Source of the DNA: Dietzia timorensis
Lineage (GTDB): Bacteria > Actinomycetota > Actinomycetes > Mycobacteriales > Mycobacteriaceae
DNA: 64,000 bases
Assembly (NCBI RefSeq): GCF_001659785.1
Contig: NZ_CP015961.1
Coordinates: forward strand, 868,001 to 932,000
Direction: 5' to 3'
Positions 49,024 through 57,063 of the stretch are shown one piece after another. How positions within the stretch are numbered: position 1 is the first letter of the stretch; each line of letters begins with the position of its first letter. Both the position numbers and the translations under genes were made by a program. The notes below the pieces were generated by a model. That model had not been told where the DNA came from. It saw only the letters and a list, made by a program, of their open reading frames with translations, and did not search any database.

Positions 49024-49033
49024 GCGTGCCGTG
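49007..49033 (+). repeat. Direct repeat, copy 1
   Basis: GCGCGGGGCGGG, T run, GCGTGCCGTG; differs from copy 2 only by one T. It includes the 3' arm of the terminator. Confidence 0.7.
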
Positions 49034-49229
49034 TCGCCGTAGTTCGGGCAGCGCGTGTGGGCTGTCGCGCGCGGACGGCTGCGGATTTACTCGTGAGCGG
49101 CCGCGATTCGGCGCGCGCCGCCGTGATTCACTGCGTGCGGCAGGAAAAACATAGGCCAGCCGCAGTGAATCCGGCCGGACGTGTACCAAACGCCCGGCGG
49201 GAGCGAGATACTAGGCTGCGAGCGAGCGG

Positions 49230-49255
49230 GCGCGGGGCGGGTTTTGCGTGCCGTG
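49230..49255 (+). repeat. Direct repeat, copy 2
   Basis: Second copy, one T shorter than that at 49007-49033. Here it has no matching 5' arm, so it is not a terminator itself. Confidence 0.7.
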
Positions 49256-49283
49256 GGGCCTGAAGGTGGACCGGGAAATGGCG

Positions 49284-49320
49284 AAGCGGCCGGGACGCGC
49301 GATGCGCATCCCGGCCGCTT
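49284..49320 (-). terminator. Terminator of the rpf gene
   Basis: Perfect 12-base stem (49284-49295 with 49309-49320, AAGCGGCCGGGA), loop with inner GCGC/GCGC pairing, 40 bases after the rpf stop on the reverse strand. Confidence 0.75.
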
Positions 49321-49359
49321 GGCATGCACGCCCTGAGGCGTGCGGGCTTCGGCGAAGGG

Positions 49360-50007
49360 TTAGTTCGAACCGAAGTAGGTGGCCATGAAGTTGTCCACGG
49401 CCTCCTTGTTGTCGGCGTAGTGGCCGTCGACCTCGTCCTTGTGCGCGTTGTACTGCGCAGCGACCTCGTCGGCCGGAACCTCGATGCCACGAGCGGCAGC
49501 CTCGGCGATGAGGGTCGCAATGTGGGCCTCGGCGGTGGGCTCTGCCTCGGCTGCAGGCGCCTCCGGGGCGGCTGCGGGCGCGGGGGCCTGGTCGAAGTCG
49601 GCGAGGGTGCGCTCCTGCGGGGCGCCGCTCAGGCCGAGCTGCGAGGAGCAGGACGGCCATGCGCCCCAGCCCTGGCCGGCGAGAACGCGCTCGGCAACGA
49701 TGATCTGCTGCTCGCGGGTTGCCTGGTTGGCGGTGGCAGCGAACTCGCCGCCGCCGTAGCCGCTCCAGGTGGACGGGGAGAACTGGAGTCCACCCTGGAA
49801 GCCGTTGCCGGTGTTGATGCCCCAGTTGCCGCCCGACTCGCACTGCGCGAGGGCGTCCCACTCGGAGAGCGGGGCAGCGTTGGCGGCGCCCGGCGCGAAG
49901 AGGAAGCCGGTGGCGCCGACGGCTGCACCGGTGAGTGCAACCTTCGCGAAGGTCTTGGAGTGCGAGGAGGTGGTGGCGGTGCGGTGACGGCCGGTGTAGG
50001 TGCTCAT
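49360..50007 (-). CDS. Resuscitation-promoting factor (Rpf), exported transglycosylase-like
   Basis: 215 aa. A Sec signal peptide ([16 protein letters not shown], cleavage after ANA) precedes the Rpf domain: [18 protein letters not shown] with the catalytic Glu57, [13 protein letters not shown] and the paired Cys. It should cleave peptidoglycan outside the cell and promote exit from dormancy. An Ala/Pro/Glu-rich linker follows, then a helical C-terminus. ATG 50007 has AGGAC at modest spacing; ATG 50037 would add ten residues. Upstream sequence has CRP-like half-sites. Confidence 0.95.
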   Translation of the reverse strand: MSTYTGRHRTATTSSHSKTFAKVALTGAAVGATGFLFAPGAANAAPLSEWDALAQCESGGNWGINTGNGFQGGLQFSPSTWSGYGGGEFAATANQATREQQIIVAERVLAGQGWGAWPSCSSQLGLSGAPQERTLADFDQAPAPAAAPEAPAAEAEPTAEAHIATLIAEAAARGIEVPADEVAAQYNAHKDEVDGHYADNKEAVDNFMATYFGSN

Positions 50008-50037
50008 TCTTCGAGAGGTCCTAACGTTTTGGTTCAT

Positions 50038-50376
50038 TTCGGTGGCGGGGCTTCCCTCGCGCGCCCTGCGGGCACTGCGTTCGGGAGTGCATTCTGGTGC
50101 GCTCCGCCTCTTAACTCCCGAGGAGTCTGCGCTAAACGATAACGAATGAACAACAAATCGTCACCATTTCGAAATAAACACATCGTTGATTCGGCAGCGA
50201 GGCGGCAGTGGAAATGCCGCAACAGCTGGCTTTATGTGGATTTGATGTGATTCGTAGCACGTCCACATTGGGTAACAAACGAATCACGAATCACAATAAT
50301 CTCAAACGCAGATAAAATTGCAGGTCAACAGTCCACATTGATGGGCGAAGGCGGTCAGTGGCTGCACATTCGCCCG
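50038..50376 (-). promoter_or_regulatory. Long regulatory region upstream of rpf
   Basis: About 340 A/T-rich bases between rpf and the small membrane protein. GTCCACATTG occurs twice in direct repeat (50261-50270 and 50331-50340). TGTGATTCGTAGCACG (about 50246-50261) is close to a CRP/GlxR site, and TGTGATTCGTGATTC (reverse, about 50281-50296) is a second partial match. M. tuberculosis rpfA and C. glutamicum rpf2 are known to be CRP/GlxR-controlled. I looked for a c-di-AMP (ydaO) riboswitch and could not recognise one. Confidence 0.5.
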
Positions 50377-50628
50377 TTATCGCTTTGGCCGCCGCCCGGA
50401 GATGAGGGCGTAAATGATCGCCAGGACGAATCCGAGCGGCGTGCACAGCATCCCGACGAGATAGACCCACGTCGGCCCCTCATTCGAGGACGACAGCAGC
50501 GGAATCGCAATGGATGCGAGAACTCCGATGACGCCCACCACGAAAAAGAACATGGCCGCGAAGAACAACGGCCGGAACCTGGGGCCGCGAGGGGCGGCGG
50601 TGCTGTGGGGAGAATCTGTGGCACTCAC
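50377..50628 (-). CDS. Small two-segment membrane protein
   Basis: 83 aa, two hydrophobic segments (about 20-44 and 53-75: FFAAMFFFVVGVIGVLAS and YLVGMLCTPLGFVLAII), basic C-terminus GRRPKR. Related small membrane proteins sit next to the cold-shock gene in mycolic-acid bacteria. Function unknown. GTG 50628 has TTATCA a few bases upstream and no ribosome site, so expression may be leaderless. It is divergent from the cold-shock gene. Confidence 0.75.
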   Translation of the reverse strand: MSATDSPHSTAAPRGPRFRPLFFAAMFFFVVGVIGVLASIAIPLLSSSNEGPTWVYLVGMLCTPLGFVLAIIYALISGRRPKR

Positions 50629-50791
50629 GATTGATAACTGTACCGAGCGGGAGAAATCGATGATCGCATTCCTCTGCGCTCGGGGTACTCTGGTATTTCT
50701 TGCGACCCCGCCGGCGGCGGGGGAGTAGAAGAACCGAGGTGTCCGCGTACTTCACGCGCGGAGTTTCCAGGAAAGCGAGGGACAGCCGGTC

Positions 50792-51187
50792 ATGGCACGC
50801 GGAAAGGTCAAGTGGTACGACGCCGACAAAGGCTTCGGATTCCTCTCCCAAGAAGAGGGGGAGGACGTGTACGTGCGCTCGGACGCGCTCGCGGCAGGCG
50901 TCGACACACTCCACCCGCGTCAGCGCGTCGAGTTCGACATGGTCAGCGGGCGGCGCGGGCCGCAGGCGCTGCGCGTCGAGGTGCTCGAGACCCCGGGTAA
51001 GCCCGCTGCGGCAGGCCGTACGCGGAGCACGCGAACCCCGGACCAGCTGCACGGGATGATCGAGGACATGATCACCCTGCTCGATTCCTCGGTGCAGTCC
51101 GAGCTTCGCCGAGGTCGCATGCCCGACGCGAAGGTGTCCGCGCGGGTCGCCGAGGTGCTGCGCGCGGTGGCCGGCGAACTGGGCTAG
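50792..51187 (+). CDS. Cold-shock domain protein with C-terminal extension (CspB-like)
   Basis: 131 aa. The first 67 residues are a cold-shock domain with RNP1 KGFGFLSQ and RNP2-like VYVRSDAL (the usual VFVH is changed, with Arg for His), which bind single-stranded nucleic acid. A 60-residue helical tail follows, as in M. tuberculosis CspB (Rv0871, about 135 aa). It probably acts as RNA chaperone. ATG 50792 has GGGACAGC upstream. Confidence 0.9.
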   Translation: MARGKVKWYDADKGFGFLSQEEGEDVYVRSDALAAGVDTLHPRQRVEFDMVSGRRGPQALRVEVLETPGKPAAAGRTRSTRTPDQLHGMIEDMITLLDSSVQSELRRGRMPDAKVSARVAEVLRAVAGELG

Positions 51188-51720
51188 TTCGCGGGCGTCA
51201 GCTTCAAGGACCATTCGCCGGCGAGGATCGATTCCTCGCCGGCGTCGTCGTACACGGGCATCGGCAGGGTGGTGGTGAGCACGACGCCACTGAGGAGCCC
51301 CTCCTCGGTCTCGGCGGGCACCGTGATGGTCTTCTCCGAATGTGCCGCGATGTCCTCGACGGACTCGGTCGTGGTGCCGTCGGGTGCGGTGCGCACGAGA
51401 AGCATCGAGAAATCGGTGCGGATGAGTTCGACAGGGAGTCCGATCGTGAGCGTCTGGTCCTCGCCGATGTCGCGGGTGAGTTGCTCCTCTTCGCCACCGG
51501 AGGACTCGAGGGTCGCGTACTGGTAGGGCTCGGCGTGCTCGTTCCACGTCGAGGTCGCGAACCGGACCTCTGGGATCCGGCCGTACTGGTCCGCGCTGCC
51601 GCGCCACGCGGAAAGCGCGGCGACGATGAGCAGGGCGCAGATTACGACGATGACGATGGTGAGCGGGCGGATCCGCCCACCCGAGGCGCCGGAGTTGCCA
51701 GAGGCCGAACGAGAAGACAT
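51184..51720 (-). CDS. DUF2771 membrane-anchored exported protein
   Basis: About 178 aa. A Ser/Gly-rich cytosolic start is followed by one membrane segment (about 20-38, [17 protein letters not shown]) and an extracytoplasmic domain with [10 protein letters not shown] and SLKLTPAN at the end, consistent with DUF2771. Function unknown. ATG 51720 is favoured, although GTG 51735 is also possible. It overlaps the convergent cold-shock gene's stop by four bases and is next to the MFS gene, the order known from M. tuberculosis Rv0871-Rv0875c-Rv0876c. Confidence 0.83.
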   Translation of the reverse strand: MSSRSASGNSGASGGRIRPLTIVIVVICALLIVAALSAWRGSADQYGRIPEVRFATSTWNEHAEPYQYATLESSGGEEEQLTRDIGEDQTLTIGLPVELIRTDFSMLLVRTAPDGTTTESVEDIAAHSEKTITVPAETEEGLLSGVVLTTTLPMPVYDDAGEESILAGEWSLKLTPAN

Positions 51721-51747
51721 ATCTCTATCGTGCACGGCGCCGGGTGG

Positions 51748-53265
51748 CTACGACGATTCCGGGGCGGGGCGCCGCGGCCGGTTGCCCCCGACCCACGGGA
51801 CGAGCGACGTGCCCTTGCGGGTGAGCACCGCCTGGGTGACCATGAGCGCGCTGAGCACCGCGAGCACGGTGAACCCGATGGTGAAGTCGGTGGGAAGCAG
51901 CACGCCGAGCGCGCCGCCGAGGACCCAGGACATCTGGAGCGCGGTCTCCGAGCGGCCGAACGCCGAGGAGCGCCCACGGTCCGGGATGTCGGTCTGGATC
52001 GACGCGTCGAGGGCCACCTTGCCCAGGGCGCTGGCAAGCGCGGCGACGAGCGCCAGCACGACCGCCGCCTCGACGTTTCCGAGGAACGCGGCGACGATCG
52101 TGGCCGCGGTAGCGGCGACGCCCGCCGTCATCGTGATGCGTGTCGAGTGCCCGAGCGGGATGCGCGCGCCGAGCGCGTTGCCGGCGAATGTGCCGATGCC
52201 CGCGGCTGCGCCCGCGGCGCCGAGCATTGCGACCTGTTCGGTGGCGGCGGCGTCCTCGGTCGATTTGGCGACGAAGGCGACGTAGAGGGTCATGAACCCG
52301 GTGAGCATGCGCACCGAGGATTCGGCCCACAGGTTCGCGATGACATCGCGGCCGAGCGGGCGGGTGAGGACACGCCGCATCTGCGCGAACCCGGCGCGCG
52401 CCGCCGTGCGAATGGGCGTCGTGGGCGCGGACGCGGCGGCCACTGTGTTGTCCTCGCCGGCTCCGCCGTCATGCCCGAAATAGGCGAAGGACGCCGATTC
52501 GTCCCCCTCGTGAAACTCGGCGGACGGCGGGATCGTCATGCACAGGTACGCCCCGACGAGCGCGGCGATCGCGAGCAACCACAGCACCTCGCGCGAGTCG
52601 AACAGGTAGGCCACGCCCGCGGCGATCCCGCCGGCGACGAGCGAACCGAACACGTGCCCGAGAATCGTGAGCCGGGAATTCGTGCGCACGAGGTCGAGCT
52701 GCGGCGGCACGAGATACGGCGTACACGAGGCGCGCACCACCCCGTACGTCTTGGACAGCACGAGCATCCCCAGCGCGCACGGATACAGCAAGAGCGAATG
52801 GAAGTTGAGCGCGAGGATCACCGCGAGCACGGCCCGCAGGGTGAAGGTGAGCGACAGGGTGAAGCGCCTGCCCCGGCGAAGCCGGTCGAGCGCCGGACCG
52901 ATAATCGGCGCGATGACGGCGAACGGCGCGACCGTCATGAGGAGATAGAGCGCGACGTTCGTCCGCGATTCGGCGGTCGCCGCCGAAAAGAACAGGGTGT
53001 TCGCGAGCGCCACCGCGAGCATCGCGTCGATCGAGAAGTTCGCGACCGTCGTGTACGACAGCTGCGCCAAGCCCGATTCGCGCGCGCCCTCCGCGTGGAA
53101 CATGCGCCGCGGAAGGTCGATGACGCGCCCGAACACCGTGAGGCGTTGGCGCGGGCCGGTCGACCCGGCGCCGCGGGGAGCGGAGCCGGGGGACTGGCCG
53201 GGGGCGGAACCGTGGGCCGAACCCGAACGTGCGCGCCCCCGGAAGGGAGGTCGCGACCGGGTCAC
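51748..53265 (-). CDS. MFS-type membrane transporter
   Basis: 505 aa with about 12 hydrophobic segments after a long Pro/Arg-rich N-terminus. The first helix area GLAQLSYTTVANFSIDAMLAVALANTLFF and the later VTAGVAATAATIVAAFLG read like the actinobacterial MFS family of Rv0876c. Substrate unknown. Its GTG start at 53265 overlaps the TGA of the upstream lipoprotein gene (GTGA), so they are translationally coupled. Charged loops such as DRLRRGRR fit MFS motif A positions. Confidence 0.85.
   Translation of the reverse strand: MTRSRPPFRGRARSGSAHGSAPGQSPGSAPRGAGSTGPRQRLTVFGRVIDLPRRMFHAEGARESGLAQLSYTTVANFSIDAMLAVALANTLFFSAATAESRTNVALYLLMTVAPFAVIAPIIGPALDRLRRGRRFTLSLTFTLRAVLAVILALNFHSLLLYPCALGMLVLSKTYGVVRASCTPYLVPPQLDLVRTNSRLTILGHVFGSLVAGGIAAGVAYLFDSREVLWLLAIAALVGAYLCMTIPPSAEFHEGDESASFAYFGHDGGAGEDNTVAAASAPTTPIRTAARAGFAQMRRVLTRPLGRDVIANLWAESSVRMLTGFMTLYVAFVAKSTEDAAATEQVAMLGAAGAAAGIGTFAGNALGARIPLGHSTRITMTAGVAATAATIVAAFLGNVEAAVVLALVAALASALGKVALDASIQTDIPDRGRSSAFGRSETALQMSWVLGGALGVLLPTDFTIGFTVLAVLSALMVTQAVLTRKGTSLVPWVGGNRPRRPAPESS
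52121..52131 (-). repeat. ATGACGGCGG element in MFS gene (11th base differs)
   Basis: Core 10-mer exact, followed by G; encodes Met-Thr-Ala-Gly. Confidence 0.5.
52462..52472 (-). repeat. ATGACGGCGGA element in MFS gene
   Basis: Exact copy; encodes His-Asp-Gly-Gly, a frame different from the neighbouring copy. Confidence 0.65.
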
Positions 53266-54287
53266 TTGAGGCGGACCTCATACATATTCGGCCACAGCTT
53301 TCCCGTGACGATGAACGTGTCCGAACCCGGCACCTTCGCGATGCCGTTGAGCACCGCGTCGGGATCGGAAGGGCGCGGTTGTTGCAACTCGCCGAGATCC
53401 CACTGCGCGTCGACCTCGCCGCTCGACGGGTCGATCCGGACGATCCGGTCGGTCATCCACACGTTGGCGTAGATCCTGCCGTCCGAGCAGTCGAGCTCGT
53501 TGAGGTTGTCGACGCCCTTGGCCCCTAGAGCCACGTTGATCTCCCCGGTGGGCTCGAACGTTTCCGGGTCGCGGAGGGTGAGCTTGTTCGATCCGTCGCT
53601 CATCACGAGCTGATCGCCCATCGTGCACAGGCCCCAGCCTTCGCCGTCATACTCGGCGCGGCCCGTCTCCTCGAGGGTCGTGGCATCGCGTTTGTAGGCG
53701 ATGCCGTCCTTCCAGGTGAGCTGCCACAGGGTGTTCCCCGTGATCGTCATGCCCTCGCCGAACTCCCGGCCCGGCAGCGGATCGGTCTTGACCCGGTAGT
53801 CGGTCGGTCCCGAATCGAGCGGGCGCGCCGACACCCAGGACGTGCCGTAGTCGCCGGTGGATTCGTAGAGCTCTCCGTCGCGCATCTCGAGCCCCTGGGT
53901 GAACGCGGCGGAATCGTGCCCCAACTCGCGGACGACCTCGACCTCTCCGGTCGTATCGGGCTGTGCGGCGCCGCCCTGGCCGAGCCCGTCGGCGCTGCCG
54001 GAATTGCCGCTTCCGACGCTTCCGGCGTTCGGCCCCGCGGTGGACAGGCTGCCGCCATCGATGGAGCCCATCTCGCTGTTCGCGCTGGTCTCCTGTACGT
54101 CCCCGGAGCCCGCCGAATCGACCGCGTCCGACGAGCACGCCGCGGTGAACGCGAGGACTGCCGCGAGTGTTGCCGGGCCGACCACCCCGGCGGTGCGCCC
54201 GAACCGTGACGGGCGGCGGCGCGAACGCGAGGGTCGCGAGGGGCCCGAGAAACGGGAAGACGGGACGAAATCGGCGATAGGGCGCAT
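53262..54287 (-). CDS. Glutaminyl-peptide cyclotransferase-like lipoprotein
   Basis: About 341 aa, glutamine-cyclotransferase beta-propeller family (plant/bacterial type). The start has a lipoprotein signal: hydrophobic LAAVLAF then TAAC at Cys51. The domain begins GHDSAAFTQGLEM and has YESTGDYGTS, LTWKDG and NLNELDC. Such enzymes cyclise N-terminal Gln to pyroglutamate outside the cell. An alternative start at 54305 would add six residues. Coupled by a four-base overlap to the MFS gene; the pairing suggests a shared role but none is known to me. Confidence 0.86.
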   Translation of the reverse strand: MRPIADFVPSSRFSGPSRPSRSRRRPSRFGRTAGVVGPATLAAVLAFTAACSSDAVDSAGSGDVQETSANSEMGSIDGGSLSTAGPNAGSVGSGNSGSADGLGQGGAAQPDTTGEVEVVRELGHDSAAFTQGLEMRDGELYESTGDYGTSWVSARPLDSGPTDYRVKTDPLPGREFGEGMTITGNTLWQLTWKDGIAYKRDATTLEETGRAEYDGEGWGLCTMGDQLVMSDGSNKLTLRDPETFEPTGEINVALGAKGVDNLNELDCSDGRIYANVWMTDRIVRIDPSSGEVDAQWDLGELQQPRPSDPDAVLNGIAKVPGSDTFIVTGKLWPNMYEVRLK

Positions 54288-54363
54288 AGGTAAATCATGC
54301 CGCATAACCCCGACTCGCGGGGCCTGCACCCGCGAGTTTTATGGGGTTTGGCACCCCTGCGTT

Positions 54364-54369
54364 CATAAT
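54364..54369 (+). promoter_or_regulatory. -10 box for the DUF3027 gene
   Basis: CATAAT ends six bases before ATG 54376, which has no ribosome site: a leaderless start. Confidence 0.5.
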
Positions 54370-54375
54370 GAACAC

Positions 54376-55188
54376 ATGACATCCGTAACCGAGCGAACCG
54401 GCACGCAGCGACGCGGTGGCGAGGTCAGCGAAGCCCTCGCGGGCGCTGTCGCGCTGGCCAGGGACGCTGCCGCCGAGGTTGCGGGCGGATCGGCCGTCGG
54501 CGAGCACGAGGGCATCGCCTGCGAGGCGGAGAACACCGCGACGCACTATTTCGGTTCCCGGCTCCGCGGCTACCGCGGATGGCAGTGGGCCTGCGTGCTG
54601 TCGGAGGCCGAGGCACGGGTAACGATCGACGAGATCTCCCTCGTCCCGGGCCCCGACGCCCTCCTGGCCCCCGAATGGGTGCCCTGGTCCGAGCGCCTCC
54701 ATGCCGGCGATGTCGGACCCGGGGACGTACTCCCCGTTTCCGATGACGACGAACGCCTCGCTCCCGGATACGAACTAATCCCCGGCGACGAAGACGAATT
54801 CGCCGCGGACCTGCCGATCGGGCTAGGCCGCGAGCGCGTGCTGTCGCATTACGGGCGGGTTGTCGCCGCCGAGCGCTGGGAGAGCGGCGAGCACAGCCCG
54901 GACACCGAGACCGCCAAGACCGCCGAGCACCACTGCGGCTCCTGCGGTTTCCTCGTCCCGCTCGCAGGGTCGCTGGGCCGGATGTTCGGCGTGTGCGCGA
55001 ACGAATTCTCGGCCGACGCGCAGGTCGTCCATCTCGAATACGGGTGTGGGGCGCATTCCTCGGTGCGCTCGGAACAGGCAGGTCCCGGGCAGCGCGCGGG
55101 TACGCCATTCGACGACCATGCCGTGGACTTCGAATCCGCCCCCGGCGAAGAACCGTCGCGCGAGGCGGCCGAGACGCTGGCGCAGTAG
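54376..55188 (+). CDS. DUF3027 protein
   Basis: 270 aa, actinobacterial DUF3027 (Rv0877-like). It has HYFGSRLRGYRGWQWACVL and the late Cys-rich CGSCGFLVPLAGSLG with YGCGAHSS in three parts, which may bind zinc. Function unknown. ATG 54376 is leaderless-like. It lies between the cyclotransferase and DUF2530 genes, the order of the conserved block. Confidence 0.86.
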   Translation: MTSVTERTGTQRRGGEVSEALAGAVALARDAAAEVAGGSAVGEHEGIACEAENTATHYFGSRLRGYRGWQWACVLSEAEARVTIDEISLVPGPDALLAPEWVPWSERLHAGDVGPGDVLPVSDDDERLAPGYELIPGDEDEFAADLPIGLGRERVLSHYGRVVAAERWESGEHSPDTETAKTAEHHCGSCGFLVPLAGSLGRMFGVCANEFSADAQVVHLEYGCGAHSSVRSEQAGPGQRAGTPFDDHAVDFESAPGEEPSREAAETLAQ

Positions 55189-55223
55189 CTCCGGCGTCAT
55201 ACCCGGGCGTGGCCTTCTAGCCG

Positions 55224-55505
55224 CTAGGCGTCGAAGTCGAGGCCCTGCTGAGCATCTCGCGCGCCGCGCACGACCGCCCGCCGCTGCAACGCATACACAG
55301 CCGTGCCGAGAATGCCGACTGCGATGCCGGCGAGACACAGCGCGATCTGGCGATCCGAACCGCCGAACACGAACAGAGCCATCGCCGCGCACAGCCACGC
55401 GACGGTGCCTAGGGCGAGGATCGGCTGCGGGTCCAGAATCGCCGCCGGCAACGGCGGGACGGCAGGCGCGTCGGGCGCCTTCTGCCGATCTCCGCTCCTA
55501 CTCAC
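55224..55505 (-). CDS. DUF2530 small membrane protein
   Basis: 93 aa with two hydrophobic segments (LGTVAWLCAAMALFVFGG and IALCLAGIAVGILGTAVYAL) after a Pro-rich start, typical of DUF2530 (Rv0879c-like). Function unknown. The start codon is ATG 55505. It is convergent with DUF3027 and divergent from the purine permease. Confidence 0.83.
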   Translation of the reverse strand: MSRSGDRQKAPDAPAVPPLPAAILDPQPILALGTVAWLCAAMALFVFGGSDRQIALCLAGIAVGILGTAVYALQRRAVVRGARDAQQGLDFDA

Positions 55506-55583
55506 GATTCCCAGAGTACCGCGAGGGGCCGCTTGTGCTTTATCTTAAATGCGGATGAGAAGACCCAAGGGGAGCGAGGCGCA

Positions 55584-57056
55584 TTGAGTAACGACGAGCC
55601 GCAGGCGGCCGAGAAGATAGCCGTGTCGAAGAACGGGCTGGACCGCTACTTCCGGATCACCGAGCGGGGCTCGACCGTCGGGCGCGAAATGCGTGGCGGG
55701 CTCGTGAGCTTCTTCTCGATGGCCTACATCATTTTGCTCAACCCGCTGATCCTCGGCGGGACCCCCGATGTCGAAGGCAACACGCTGTCGATCCCCGAGA
55801 TCGCGGCGGTCACGGCGCTCACCGCGGGCGTGATGACCATCGCGTTCGGCGCTATCGCGCGGCTGCCGTTCGCGTTCGCCACGGGCCTGGGCATCAACTC
55901 GCTGGTCGCGGTGACGATCGTGCAGGAGGTGACGTGGGCCGAGGCCATGGGCCTCATCGTCATCGAGGGCATCATCATCGTGATCCTCGCGATCACGGGC
56001 CTGCGCTCGGCGATCTTCAACGCGATCCCCGCCGACCTCAAGGCGGCCATCACGGTTGGCATCGGCCTGTTCATCGCGATGGTCGGCTTCGTCGACTCCG
56101 GCTTCGTCCGCCGCGTCCCCGACGCCGCGGGCACCACCGTTCCCGTGGGCCTGGGAATCGACGGGTCGATCGCCTCGTGGCCGACCGCCGTGTTCTGCTT
56201 CGGGCTGCTCCTGTGCGGCGTGCTCGTCGCGCGCGGTGTGCGCGGCGGCATCCTCATCGGTATCGTCTCGGCGACCGTGCTCGCCATCGTCATCGAGGCG
56301 ATCGCAAAGATCGGGCCGTCGTTCGTCGACGGCGAGGCAGTCCCGGAGGGCTGGTCGCTCGCCGTGCCGACGCTGCCCGAATCGCTCGGCGCGCTGCCGA
56401 ACCTCTCGCTCATCGGCAACATCGACCTCATCGGTGCGTTCACCCGCATCGGCCCGCTGTCGGCGGGGCTCTTCGTGTTCACCCTGCTGCTCGCGAACTT
56501 CTTCGACGCGATGGGCACGTTCACCGGGCTCAGCCGCGAGGCCGAGCTCACCGACGCAGACGGCAACCCGCCGAACATGAAGACCGCGCTGGTCATCGAG
56601 GGCTTCGGCGCCGTCGCCGGCGGCCTCACCTCGTCGAGCTCGAACACCGTGTTCCTCGAGTCCGCGACCGGTATCGCCGAGGGCGCGCGCACGGGCTTGG
56701 CGAACCTGCTCACCGGCGCGCTGTTCCTCGCCGCGGTGTTTTTCACGCCCGTCTACGAGGTCGTCCCCGTCGAGGCGGCCGGCGCGGCGCTGGTTATCGT
56801 CGGCGCGCTCATGCTCGGCCAGATCACGAACATCGACTTCTCGAAGTACTACATCGCCCTGCCGGCGTTCCTCACGATCGTCGCGATGCCGTTCACGTAC
56901 TCGATCGCCAACGGTATCGGCGTCGGTTTCGTCTCGTGGGTCGTGCTCGCAGTGTTCACCGGCCGCGCGAAGACCGTGCATCCGCTGCTGTGGGTCGTCG
57001 CGATTCTCTTCGTCGCCTACTTCGCGATCGACCCGATCACCGCGGCGCTGTCCTAG
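55584..57056 (+). CDS. NCS2-type purine (guanine/hypoxanthine) permease, AzgA-like
   Basis: 490 aa, about 12-14 membrane segments. GGLVSFFSMAYIILLNPLIL and the AzgA signature ATGLGINSLVAVTIV, with DAMGTFTGLSREA near the middle, are conserved in nucleobase:cation symporters that import purines. TTG 55584 is preceded by GGGGAGCGAGG at good spacing; a GTG at 55533 would add 17 residues. The methyltransferase gene starts eight bases after its stop, so they form an operon. Confidence 0.91.
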   Translation: MSNDEPQAAEKIAVSKNGLDRYFRITERGSTVGREMRGGLVSFFSMAYIILLNPLILGGTPDVEGNTLSIPEIAAVTALTAGVMTIAFGAIARLPFAFATGLGINSLVAVTIVQEVTWAEAMGLIVIEGIIIVILAITGLRSAIFNAIPADLKAAITVGIGLFIAMVGFVDSGFVRRVPDAAGTTVPVGLGIDGSIASWPTAVFCFGLLLCGVLVARGVRGGILIGIVSATVLAIVIEAIAKIGPSFVDGEAVPEGWSLAVPTLPESLGALPNLSLIGNIDLIGAFTRIGPLSAGLFVFTLLLANFFDAMGTFTGLSREAELTDADGNPPNMKTALVIEGFGAVAGGLTSSSSNTVFLESATGIAEGARTGLANLLTGALFLAAVFFTPVYEVVPVEAAGAALVIVGALMLGQITNIDFSKYYIALPAFLTIVAMPFTYSIANGIGVGFVSWVVLAVFTGRAKTVHPLLWVVAILFVAYFAIDPITAALS

Positions 57057-57063
57057 CAGCCCA

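Larger units (their letters stand above)
48926..49359. other. Intergenic region with terminators and a flanked segment
   Basis: 434 bases without a credible gene. It holds two terminators (separate entries), two near-identical copies of a 26-27-base sequence (49007-49033 and 49230-49255) flanking about 196 bases, an inner inverted repeat ATTCACTGCG (49126-49135 and 49161-49170), and a TAGGCT box near 49212. A small RNA is possible; nothing identifies it. Confidence 0.5.

Noticed and set aside
50038-50376. c-di-AMP (ydaO) riboswitch upstream of rpf
   Set aside because: Often present before rpf in actinobacteria, but I could not find its conserved segments here; a covariance model is needed to settle it.
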